From contig NZ_MINL01000001.1 of assembly GCF_001882345.1 (NCBI RefSeq), forward strand, positions 2,007,705-2,071,704: a stretch of DNA of 64,000 bases, read 5' to 3'. Below are positions 8,810-17,071 of this stretch, piece by piece. Position 1 is the first letter of the stretch; every line of letters starts with the position of its first letter. The translations under genes were made by a program, and so were the position numbers. Below the pieces are notes generated by a model. The model was given only the letters and a program-made list of their open reading frames with translations, was not told the origin of the DNA and made no database searches. This stretch comes from Halomonas sp. QHL1. GTDB taxonomy: Bacteria > Pseudomonadota > Gammaproteobacteria > Pseudomonadales > Halomonadaceae.

Positions 8810-10098
8810 AGAGCCCCCGTCCCCGGTTTCCTCTCTCGGCCCCAGGCAAAGCACCTAAAAAAGGCAGCCTGACCACTAAGCAAGCGCTGCTCACATTGCT
8901 GCTCGCCATGCTGATTAGTGGTGTAGCAGGCAGTATGGAGCTTCTCAGCCATGCCACCAACATGCGCCAGGAAACCGAGCAACGCATTACTCAACAGCTG
9001 GCGGTTGTTAATGGCGCAGCAGCAGAAGCCGCTTTCCAGCTTAATCCCGACCTCGCCCATCAAATAGCCTATGGGCTATTTAGTGATAATGAGGTTGCGT
9101 GGGTATCTATTCGTGACGATTTTGGCCGTTCACTGGCTGAATTTGATAGCCCAGAACGGGCTGACTCGACTTGGCTCAGCCAGTATTTGTTTGGCGATAT
9201 ACTGCACCACCAAACCGCCCTCGCCTATTACATAGGCAGCGATATACCGGAAGCAATCGTCGGCGAAATTGAACTGACGCTGGCGGAGGGATATTTAACC
9301 CAGCAGTTTCTGGCGCGTATTTATACGGTGGTAGGGGTGAGTATTTTAGAGGCGTTTATTTTAAGCATTTTGGTGGTGGCTTTTTTTCATCTGTTTATTA
9401 CCCGCCCGCTGCTTAAAGTCCATGCTGCCATTACCCAGACAGACCCAAATCGCCCCGGTCAGTGGCCCAAGCCAGCGCTGCGCGGCCACCAGCATGATGA
9501 GCTGGGCCATCTGGTGGATAGTCTGGATCACCTATTAAATGCGTTCCAGCAAGGCTTGGAGCAGCGTGACCAGCTCCATCATCTCTCCAATATAGATGGC
9601 TTAACGGGCGTGGCTAACCGTCGCCACTTTGATGAATTTTATCAGCACCACTGGCACTTGGCGCAACAAACGCAGCAGCCGCTATCGGTGATTTTTATCG
9701 ATATCGATAACTTCAAAGAGTTTAACGATCACTATGGTCATGCCATGGGTGACGATACGCTACGTGCCGTAGCTAAAACGCTCAATCAGTGCATTGACCC
9801 CGCCAGGGATTTACTCGCCCGCTACGGTGGCGAAGAGTTTGTGTGTGTACTGCCGGGCCAAGATCATGACGACGCAGTCAATATTGCCAACTGCTTGCGC
9901 GAAGCCGTGCTGTCTTTGGCCATTCCTCACGCTTTTTCAAGCACCCACTCAGACCTCACCGTTAGCATGGGTGTTGCCAGCATGTCGCCCAGCTTTTTAG
10001 TTAGCGCTGAAGCGCTGATTGAGCACGCCGACCAGCACCTTTACCACGCCAAACGGCTGGGCCGAAACCGGGTAGAGACACGCAAACGCCCGGCATAA
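8806..10098 (+). CDS. Membrane diguanylate cyclase with a periplasmic sensor region
   Basis: The protein makes cyclic di-GMP from two GTP. It has a helix at about residues 27-44, a periplasmic region of about 125 residues, a second helix at 172-197, a HAMP-like linker, and a GGDEF domain from about 258. The active site is RYGGEEF (341-345), and SNIDGLTGVANRRHF and FIDIDNFKEFNDHYGH are intact, so it should be active. At the inhibitory site, five residues upstream, the expected RxxD reads PARD, so product inhibition is probably lost. The GTG start has AGGAGG seven bases upstream and overlaps the second binding-protein gene, which suggests that the binding proteins control this enzyme, as NspS controls MbaA in Vibrio. 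Confidence 0.93.
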   Translation: MKSPRPRFPLSAPGKAPKKGSLTTKQALLTLLLAMLISGVAGSMELLSHATNMRQETEQRITQQLAVVNGAAAEAAFQLNPDLAHQIAYGLFSDNEVAWVSIRDDFGRSLAEFDSPERADSTWLSQYLFGDILHHQTALAYYIGSDIPEAIVGEIELTLAEGYLTQQFLARIYTVVGVSILEAFILSILVVAFFHLFITRPLLKVHAAITQTDPNRPGQWPKPALRGHQHDELGHLVDSLDHLLNAFQQGLEQRDQLHHLSNIDGLTGVANRRHFDEFYQHHWHLAQQTQQPLSVIFIDIDNFKEFNDHYGHAMGDDTLRAVAKTLNQCIDPARDLLARYGGEEFVCVLPGQDHDDAVNIANCLREAVLSLAIPHAFSSTHSDLTVSMGVASMSPSFLVSAEALIEHADQHLYHAKRLGRNRVETRKRPA

Positions 10099-10137
10099 AG
10101 CCAGGCGTTAAGTGCCAACATACAAAGAGCAGGTGCT

Positions 10138-10299
10138 TTAGAGTAACCAGTGAGCGGCCACAGCGGCCAGACCAATGGCCATCGCCGTTAGCACTGCCAC
10201 TGTGACCACCCGATCAAGCCAGCGATCGAAAGCAACCCCCTTAGGCCCCTTGGGCTGCCTTCGCGTCGCTCCATGGCGCTCTTGCCGCGCCATTAGCAT
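10138..10299 (-). CDS. Possible small single-helix membrane protein (51-53 residues)
   Basis: The reverse strand between the diguanylate cyclase and the BCCT gene encodes MARQERHGATRRQPKGPKG followed by a C-terminal membrane helix (VVTVAVLTAMAIGLAAVAAH). Basic N-terminus plus terminal helix is a common layout for tail-anchored small proteins. Two ATGs are possible (10299 and 10293) and neither has a strong ribosome-binding site. It lies directly downstream of the BCCT gene on the same strand, so it may be the last gene of that unit. Confidence 0.45.
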   Translation of the reverse strand: MLMARQERHGATRRQPKGPKGVAFDRWLDRVVTVAVLTAMAIGLAAVAAHWLL

Positions 10300-10382
10300 A
10301 TTCGCTTCATGTGTTACTGCTCCCGAATCACCTTACCCCGTAACAAAGGCTTGGTACTTTTTATTAGTGCTAATGAGTGATG

Positions 10383-12008
10383 CTAACTATTAATGCGCCG
10401 GTTGACCACACTCGGAGCACGGCGCAAGCGCTCTTCTTCACCTAGCAACTCGGCTTCAAAGGCATCGGCACCCACTGGCGTTTCGCCATGGCGACGATAA
10501 AGCTGCGTAAGCATGGCTTTGCGATCTGCACGAAGTTCCTGAACTAATACAAACACCATCATATACAGGATAAAGGTGAACGGCAGTGCGGAAAGTACCG
10601 ACGCCGATTGCAGCCCCGTTAAACCACCCGAGGCAATTAGCGTCAGGCAGATAGCGGCGATCAGCACACCCCAAATGACACGCTTGTAGAGGGGCGGATT
10701 GATCGAGCCATTATCGGTCATTTGCGCCACGATATACGAAGCCGAGTCAGCCGACGTGACCAGGAAAATAAAGATCAGCATCATCGCGACAACCGACAGC
10801 ACGCCCGTATAGGGCATCAGCTCAAACATCTCAAACAGCGCGACCGTTATATTATCCTGGGTCGCGGCAGCAAGGCCGACGTCGGTGCCATTCAACTCCA
10901 TATGCAGCGCCGCGCCACCGAATACGCCAATCCACAAACAGGCTAACAGCGGCGGTACAAACAGCACCCCAAACACATACTCTTTGATGGTGCGGCCACG
11001 GGATACCCGGGCAATAAAGGTACCGACAAACGGTGACCAGGCTATCACCCAAGCCCAGTAGAAAATCGTCCAACTGCTCGCCCACTCATTATCACTATAG
11101 GGGGAAATGCGTAGGCTCATGCCGATAAAGTTCTGCAGATAGTCACCAATGCCTACCGTGATGGTTTCTAATATCGCCACAGTTGGGCCAGTGAACAGCA
11201 CATACAGCATCAACCCGATACATAAAACCATATTAAGGTTAGAAAGGCGTTTAATGCCCTTGTCCAAGCCCGACCAAGTCGATGCCATATAGGCGCAGAA
11301 CATTACGAAGAGAATTACAAACTGCCAAAACCCGTTTTCCGGCAAGCCAAACACGGCGTTTAAACCGCCGTTCATCTGCAGCACGCCCAACCCAAGCGAG
11401 GTAGCGACGCCCATTACGGTGGCAACCACCGCAAAGACATCCAGCCAGGATGCATAGGGACGAATTTTAGGATTCTTAGCCGTTATCGACGACAGTACGG
11501 AAGAGACCAGTCCGGCCTGCCCTTTGCGAAACTGAAAATAGGCAATGATCAAACCGACGATTGAAAAGGCCGCCCACTGGTGTATACCCCAGTTAAAGTA
11601 GCTGTATTGAATGGCGTAGCGGGCAGCCGCTTCGGTTTCGGCGGTTCTGTCGCCATAGGGGGGCTCGATGAAGTGAAACATGGGTTCCGCCATGCCATAG
11701 AAGACCAGCCCGACACCAAAGCCTGCGGCCAGCAGCATGCTGATCCACGAAAAAAACGTATAGTTGGGCCGACTGTCCTGGGGGCCCAAGCGCACCTTGC
11801 CGTACTTGCTCAGCGCAAGACCAAATAGAAAAATCACAAAACCAAAAACCGAAAATAGATAAAACCACCCGAATAGCCCGGTAACAGTGGTCAGCGCTCC
11901 CTCTGCAGCGTTGGCAAATCCTTCAGGAAATGACGCTCCAACTACTACCAAGCCAAAAATAATCACCACCGATGCGATGAATACCGACTTGCCTCCATGA
12001 TTAGCCAT
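10383..12008 (-). CDS. BCCT-family transporter (betaine/choline/carnitine type)
   Basis: This is a 541-residue inner-membrane carrier with 12 predicted helices. The BCCT hallmark is present as FGVGLVFYGMAEPMFHF (helix 3 region) and as the tryptophan-rich WTIFYWAWVIAWSPFVGTF (helix 8), followed by RVSRGRTIKEYVFGVL. Such carriers take up glycine betaine or related quaternary amines with sodium or protons for osmotic protection, which suits a halophile. The exact substrate cannot be fixed from sequence. AGGA lies 7 bases before the ATG. The upstream region carries repeated TGTAC motifs. Confidence 0.9.
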   Translation of the reverse strand: MANHGGKSVFIASVVIIFGLVVVGASFPEGFANAAEGALTTVTGLFGWFYLFSVFGFVIFLFGLALSKYGKVRLGPQDSRPNYTFFSWISMLLAAGFGVGLVFYGMAEPMFHFIEPPYGDRTAETEAAARYAIQYSYFNWGIHQWAAFSIVGLIIAYFQFRKGQAGLVSSVLSSITAKNPKIRPYASWLDVFAVVATVMGVATSLGLGVLQMNGGLNAVFGLPENGFWQFVILFVMFCAYMASTWSGLDKGIKRLSNLNMVLCIGLMLYVLFTGPTVAILETITVGIGDYLQNFIGMSLRISPYSDNEWASSWTIFYWAWVIAWSPFVGTFIARVSRGRTIKEYVFGVLFVPPLLACLWIGVFGGAALHMELNGTDVGLAAATQDNITVALFEMFELMPYTGVLSVVAMMLIFIFLVTSADSASYIVAQMTDNGSINPPLYKRVIWGVLIAAICLTLIASGGLTGLQSASVLSALPFTFILYMMVFVLVQELRADRKAMLTQLYRRHGETPVGADAFEAELLGEEERLRRAPSVVNRRINS

Positions 12009-12065
12009 ATAACCGTCCTGTTAGATGAGCTCTGTTTAGGTAAGCACAACGTATTGAGCGCATGC

Positions 12066-12145
12066 TTGTACAACGAAACTTGTCGTGTACAGCTTAATGG
12101 TAACAGTTGAAAAACCTAAGCGCATGTACGTAGAAACTGTACATG
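12066..12145. promoter_or_regulatory. Cluster of four TGTAC motifs upstream of the BCCT gene
   Basis: TGTAC occurs at 12067, 12086, 12125 and 12138. The first sits in the palindrome TTGTACAA. The last two form an inverted repeat CATGTAC-N9-GTACATG (12123-12145). The cluster lies 60-140 bp upstream of the carrier start and looks like an operator region. The regulator is unknown. Confidence 0.35.
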
Positions 12146-12251
12146 GAACGGGAACCTAGAGAATCGCCGCTCTACTACCCGTTACTGCCAAGCAGTGAAC
12201 TTGCTAGAGCAACTGTGTTCCAATGGGTGCGAATAACCGATGGAGGCTCTC

Positions 12252-12611
12252 ATGCCACAGATGAATCGCGACCAACGCAACGCTGCATGGCAAGCGGCTA
12301 ACCAATGGCGCGCCCGTGCTGCGCAAACCCAACCCACCGGGCTAGCAGGCAGCCTGAAACTGCTGTTCACATGGCTGGCGTTTGGCGCGTTAATGATAGT
12401 CGGCGTGGTACTCGGCCTGTTTTTCTTACTTATTGGCTGGGCAATGATGCCGTTCATGCGCCATAAAATGAAAAAGCGTATGGAGCAGATGCGCGCCCAG
12501 CAGGCGCAGGATATCGGCGGCGGCTATGCTCAAGGGCATGCTTCTGCGCACAACCGTCCAGGTCACCAGGACGCGTTAGAAGGTAGCTATGAAGTTAAAG
12601 ATGATCGTTAA
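12252..12611 (+). CDS. Hypothetical single-pass membrane protein (119 residues)
   Basis: The protein starts MPQMNRDQRNAAWQAANQW, has one or two closely spaced hydrophobic segments (LLFTWLAFGALMIVGVVLG, then LFFLLIGWAMMPF), and ends in a charged Gln/Met/Arg-rich helix (HKMKKRMEQMRAQQAQD) and a hydrophilic tail. I do not recognise a named family. The ATG at 12252 is chosen because GGAGG lies exactly five bases upstream; an earlier in-frame ATG at 12240 overlaps that ribosome-binding site. It is flanked by genes on the other strand and appears monocistronic. Confidence 0.75.
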   Translation: MPQMNRDQRNAAWQAANQWRARAAQTQPTGLAGSLKLLFTWLAFGALMIVGVVLGLFFLLIGWAMMPFMRHKMKKRMEQMRAQQAQDIGGGYAQGHASAHNRPGHQDALEGSYEVKDDR

Positions 12612-12658
12612 TTAAGCATTTAGTTACTTTTTCGCGCCACCCAGTGCTGGGTACTTTA

Positions 12659-13552
12659 TTAAAGTGGCGCGTAAACCCAGGTAAATGCCGCGGCCAAGAT
12701 GAGCGGCATAACGACTAAGCTTCCCAGGTTCCCAATCAGCACCAGCGATGCCACTTTCTGTGGTGCTAGCTTGTACTGTTCGGCGACCAAATAATTCAAC
12801 ACAGCGGGTGGCAGCGCCGCAAATACCAGCAGCACCGCCGCCTGCAGCGCATTAAGCGGCAACAGCCACATCAGCGGCAACGCAATCACCAATCCAGAAA
12901 GCGGGCAAAGCACCGCACCCAGTATCCCCGTGCGCCAATCGCTAAAGTCGATTTCCAAGAGGCGCACCCCTAACGCAAACAGCATTAGTGGGATACACAC
13001 CCCGCCCAGCATATGCATCGCTTCCAGCAGCCAGCCTGGCAACGGTAACCCACTGATATTCAACGCTAAGCCCGCCAGACTCGCCATCACAATCGGCATA
13101 CGCAGCATTCGCCATAGCGAGGTGCGCGGATTAAGCATGTAAAGCCCCACCGAAAAGTGCAGCAGCATTTCAACGATAAAGACTACCACCGCCGCGGGAA
13201 GTGCCTCGGCACCAAGTGCCAACACCAGCAGCGGCACGCCCATATTGCCCGCGTTGTTGAACATCATCGGGGGTAGGAAAATTTTACTATCCAGCTTTAG
13301 CCATTTAGCCAGCGGCCACAGCACAACCCCCGACCCCAGCACCACCGCTACCGCCGCCGTTGCAAGCCAGGCGTATTCGGCTAACGGCGCTTGTCGGTCG
13401 GCCAGCACGGCAAATACCAGTAGTGGAACGAACAGCTCCATATTGAGCGTGTTGAGACTACGAATATCCGGCGTACGATAGCGCCCATAGACGGCGCCAC
13501 TGCCAGCGATTAAAAACACCGGCAGTAGCGTGGCCAGAATATGTCCAATCAT
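12659..13552 (-). CDS. AEC-family (auxin efflux carrier-like) transporter
   Basis: This is a 297-residue membrane protein with about ten helices in two inverted halves. The conserved N-terminal helix (HILATLLPVFLIAGSGAVYGR), the FNNAGNMGVPLLVLALG motif and the C-terminal stretch with ALPPAVLNYLVAEQY and KVASLVLIGNLGSLVV match the AEC family (Mem_trans). Bacterial members export or import small carboxylates such as malate, but no substrate can be assigned. It lies 54 bp downstream of glnE on the same strand. Confidence 0.88.
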   Translation of the reverse strand: MIGHILATLLPVFLIAGSGAVYGRYRTPDIRSLNTLNMELFVPLLVFAVLADRQAPLAEYAWLATAAVAVVLGSGVVLWPLAKWLKLDSKIFLPPMMFNNAGNMGVPLLVLALGAEALPAAVVVFIVEMLLHFSVGLYMLNPRTSLWRMLRMPIVMASLAGLALNISGLPLPGWLLEAMHMLGGVCIPLMLFALGVRLLEIDFSDWRTGILGAVLCPLSGLVIALPLMWLLPLNALQAAVLLVFAALPPAVLNYLVAEQYKLAPQKVASLVLIGNLGSLVVMPLILAAAFTWVYAPL

Positions 13553-13606
13553 ACGGGCAGTCCCGCCTTGCTCCCTGGCATCAAGGTTTCTTCCTGTTTT
13601 TTGTAA

Positions 13607-16579
13607 CTAGTTATTATTAGCGGCCGATGGCTCAAGAAAGCGCTGCCAGAGCGCGGTGACTATATCTCGATGGGCACGAAACTCCTCACCATCGCTAAGC
13701 GCTTTTTCACCGGTGAGCGCCGCTCGGTGCGTAGCGCTGCGATATGCCAGATAAGCCTCACGAAGGCGTTCCGCCTCTTCAGCAGGTAAGTGCCCACTCT
13801 CGGTAAGACTCTCTAGAATGCGGATATTATCGCTGTAAGTAAGTAACGCAGGCGTTTGGTGAGCAAGCGCTAACACCGCGTATTGGCAAAGAAACTCGAT
13901 ATCCACCATGCCCCCAACATCTTGTTTGATGTTGAAGGTATTGCTGGTGGCTTTACTGCCCAGATGGTCGCGCATTTTGTGACGCATCTTTACCACCTCT
14001 TCGCGCAGCGCATCTTTATCTCGCTCACCGCCTAAAATATCGCCCCGCAACTGACTGAACTTCTCGGCCAGCGCATCGCTCCCCGCCACCACACGGGCGC
14101 GCACCAATGCCTGGTGCTCCCAGGTCCAGGCATTTTGACGCTGATACTCCGCAAAGGCTTTAAGCGATGTGACCAATAGCCCAGAATTACCCGAAGGCCG
14201 CAGGCGCATATCCACCTCATAAAGCGTGCCGGTGGGCGTTACCGCGGTGAGCAGGTGAATAATGCGCTGACCCAGACGGGTAAAAAACACCGGTGTATCA
14301 ATGGGCCGTGGACCGTCGGTAGTGCCTTGGCCATCGCTATCGTGAAGGAAAACCAAGTCTAAATCTGAACTGTAACCCAGCTCAATACCGCCCAGCTTGC
14401 CGTAGCCGATAATCAGAAATTCAGCCTCGCGGGCATTCAACCCCTCTGGAACGCCATGCTTGCGGGTAATATGCTTCCACGCCATGGCCAACACGGCATC
14501 GAGAATGACTTCGGCGATAAAGGTTAAGTAATCACTTACTTTCATCAGATGCCGAGTGCCCACGATATCCGAGGCCGCTACGTGCAGGGTTTGCGCGTGT
14601 TTAAAAACGCGCAGCGCCTCTAGCTGGGCCTCTTCATCATCCTCTGGCAGGCGATTCAGCGTTTGGCGCAGTTCATCGGCCAGGCGCGCTTTATCGGCGG
14701 GGGTATACAGCGTTTCTGGCGTCAGCAGTTCGTCAAGCAGAATAGGGTAGCGCGACAGCTGCTCGGCTATCCATGGGCTGGGGGCACATAGGCGCATCAA
14801 GTGTTCAAGCGCCTGGGGGTTTTCGCGCAGCAGCGCAAGGTAAGCCGTACGCCGCAGCACGGCTTCAATCAGCGGCTGCACCCGTTCAAGCGCGGTATCC
14901 GGCGCCTCATTGTCCGCCACGGCGTCCAGCAGCAATGGCATTAATGCATCCAAACGCTCGAAGCCAATCCGCTGCATGCTTTGCACTTGGCGAGAATGAT
15001 AAAGGCTATGCAGACGCTTCAAGGCTTTTTCAGGCTCGTTAAAACCCGCCTCGGCAAGGTGCGCAGTAGCCTCCGGCACCTCTAACTCGCCGCGCCAAAT
15101 AAGCCGCCACTGGGCCAAGCCAAGCTGGCTATCATCGTTGGCCTCGTCGACATCCTCTTCGGGGTCGGCAATCACTGCGTCGAAGTGTTGACGTACCCGC
15201 TCGCGCACTTCGTCAAGCTGGGCGACCAGCCCTGGCCAGTCTTCATGGCCCATGGCGAAGGCCACCCGTTCACGATTACTATCATCGCTGGGTAGGGTTT
15301 GAGTCTGGCGGTCTTCCAGCGCCTGCAGTGCGTGTTCGACATCGCGCAGAAAAGCGTAATCGGGCAGCAGTTCATCGACCACTTCCTGGGGTAACAGGCC
15401 TAGCTCGGGCAAGCGATTGAGCGCCGTTTTCAGCGCTGTGACCTGCAACTCGGTATCGCGGCCGCCACGAATCAGCTGGAACGCCTGGACTACGAACTCA
15501 ACCTCGCGAATACCGCCGGGGCCAAGCTTGATATTGCTCTGCATGCCTTTGCGCTTCACTTCGCGATTGATCATCGCTTTCAGCTCACGCAGCGACTCAA
15601 TGGCGCCAAAATCGAGATATTTGCGATATACAAAGGGGCGCAGCCCGGCCAGCAGTTCGTCACCCGCGTCGAGATCTCCTGCGACCGGGCGCGCTTTAAG
15701 CATCGCGTAGCGCTCCCACTCGCGGCCTTGATCCTGGTAGTAGCTGGAGAGCATGGCAAAACTGCCCACCAGCGGCCCGCCATCACCCAAAGGCCGCAAG
15801 CGCATATCGACACGGAAGGCGAAGCCGTCGGCGGTCATGGCGTCTAATGCGCCAATCAGTTTTTGCCCCAGCTTAGTAAAGTACTCCTGGTGCTCTAGGG
15901 GCTTTCGTCCACCTTGGGTTTCGCCTTTTTCGGGAAAGGCAAAAATCAAATCGATATCGGAGGAGAGGTTCAACTCCCCCGCGCCCAGTTTGCCCATACC
16001 CAGGATTACCAGACGCTGGGGCGTGCCGTCTTTGCGTGGGGCAGGTAAGCCCCAACGCGGCGCGTAAAACTGCTCAAGCCAGGTTAAAGCAGCTTCTAAA
16101 CATATTTCGGCAAGTTCTGAAACCGCCTTGGCGGTATCCCACATGCTATGGCCGGAAGCACGGTTAAGGTCACGCCAAACAATACCCAACATGCGCTTAC
16201 GGCGAAATCGGCGAATCGCCCGCTGCATGGAAGCTTCATCCTCGGCACTTTCAAGCGACTCATTCAGCCAACTGGCCAGCTCATCGCGCCCTGGATTTGC
16301 GTCCAACTCTCCGACTATATCCAGTTCAGCTAGCCAATGGGGGTGGCGCACCAGTGTATCCAGCGCGAAGCTCGAAATGGCCAGCACTCTAGCCAGGGCT
16401 TCGCGGCGCCGATCAGAAAGCCCCTGCCAGCTACTGGAAGGGAGCTCTTGCTTGGTCATCTCGGCGACGTTGTCGGCTTGAGCAAGCGCCTCACTTAGCC
16501 GCTGCCAGGCGGATTGAGTGGCTTTTTGTAACGACGCTGGCAGCGTCGACAACGGTAAAAAATCGTCGTTCACTTGCAT
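13607..16579 (-). CDS. glnE: Bifunctional glutamine synthetase adenylyltransferase/adenylyl-removing enzyme
   Basis: GlnE attaches AMP to glutamine synthetase, or removes it, in response to PII proteins and glutamine, and so tunes nitrogen assimilation. The length, about 990 residues, fits the family. Two nucleotidyltransferase domains are visible: the N-terminal adenylyl-removing domain with GELNLSSDIDLIFAFPEKG, and the C-terminal adenylyl-transferring domain with IELGYSSDLDLVFLHDSDG, each keeping the metal-binding Asp-x-Asp pair. The linked segments VDMRLRPLGDGGPLVGS and VDMRLRPSGNSGLLVTS are also duplicated. The ATG at 16579 is preferred to a GTG two codons earlier because GAGG lies five bases upstream. 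Confidence 0.96.
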   Translation of the reverse strand: MQVNDDFLPLSTLPASLQKATQSAWQRLSEALAQADNVAEMTKQELPSSSWQGLSDRRREALARVLAISSFALDTLVRHPHWLAELDIVGELDANPGRDELASWLNESLESAEDEASMQRAIRRFRRKRMLGIVWRDLNRASGHSMWDTAKAVSELAEICLEAALTWLEQFYAPRWGLPAPRKDGTPQRLVILGMGKLGAGELNLSSDIDLIFAFPEKGETQGGRKPLEHQEYFTKLGQKLIGALDAMTADGFAFRVDMRLRPLGDGGPLVGSFAMLSSYYQDQGREWERYAMLKARPVAGDLDAGDELLAGLRPFVYRKYLDFGAIESLRELKAMINREVKRKGMQSNIKLGPGGIREVEFVVQAFQLIRGGRDTELQVTALKTALNRLPELGLLPQEVVDELLPDYAFLRDVEHALQALEDRQTQTLPSDDSNRERVAFAMGHEDWPGLVAQLDEVRERVRQHFDAVIADPEEDVDEANDDSQLGLAQWRLIWRGELEVPEATAHLAEAGFNEPEKALKRLHSLYHSRQVQSMQRIGFERLDALMPLLLDAVADNEAPDTALERVQPLIEAVLRRTAYLALLRENPQALEHLMRLCAPSPWIAEQLSRYPILLDELLTPETLYTPADKARLADELRQTLNRLPEDDEEAQLEALRVFKHAQTLHVAASDIVGTRHLMKVSDYLTFIAEVILDAVLAMAWKHITRKHGVPEGLNAREAEFLIIGYGKLGGIELGYSSDLDLVFLHDSDGQGTTDGPRPIDTPVFFTRLGQRIIHLLTAVTPTGTLYEVDMRLRPSGNSGLLVTSLKAFAEYQRQNAWTWEHQALVRARVVAGSDALAEKFSQLRGDILGGERDKDALREEVVKMRHKMRDHLGSKATSNTFNIKQDVGGMVDIEFLCQYAVLALAHQTPALLTYSDNIRILESLTESGHLPAEEAERLREAYLAYRSATHRAALTGEKALSDGEEFRAHRDIVTALWQRFLEPSAANNN

Positions 16580-16665
16580 AACCACCTCGCTGACAGCGCG
16601 TTAAACGTAAGCTTGCCAAGCCTCATTTCTAAGCCTCATTGCAAACTTTTAGCTCAAACTCTGGC

Positions 16666-17037
16666 TTAGCCAAAGAATTTTTCCCAGCCCAATAGGCCCC
16701 AGGTAAGACCGGCCATGATCAGCGACAGCATTACCGCCGCCGAACCAATATCCTTGGCCCGCCCGGAAAGCTCATGGTGTTCGGTACCAATCCGGTCAAC
16801 CACGTTCTCAATCGCACTATTAAGCAGCTCCACTATCAGTACAAAAAACAGGCTACTCACTAGCATCAGCCAACTGATGGGGCCTTCACCGATCCACCAA
16901 GCAAGCGGCAGCAACACCACCGTAATGCCAACCTCTTGACGGAAAGCCGCTTCGTTTCTAAACGCCGCTTTCAGACCTTTCCACGAATAGCGCGTGGAGT
17001 GAACCAAATGTGTTAAACCGGTATGCCCAGGTTTCAT
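16666..17037 (-). CDS. dgkA: Diacylglycerol kinase
   Basis: This is a small inner-membrane kinase (123 residues) that phosphorylates diacylglycerol to phosphatidate and so recycles lipid from membrane-derived glucan synthesis. It has an amphipathic N-terminus (RYSWKGLKAAFRNEAAFRQE), three membrane helices and the catalytic signature VELLNSAIENVVDRIG. A GAGG lies eight bases before the ATG. It lies 34 bp after dacB and 87 bp before glnE on the same strand. Confidence 0.95.
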   Translation of the reverse strand: MKPGHTGLTHLVHSTRYSWKGLKAAFRNEAAFRQEVGITVVLLPLAWWIGEGPISWLMLVSSLFFVLIVELLNSAIENVVDRIGTEHHELSGRAKDIGSAAVMLSLIMAGLTWGLLGWEKFFG

Positions 17038-17071
17038 GCAGGTCGCCTCACCTTGTGAGCGTGGAGTTTGT

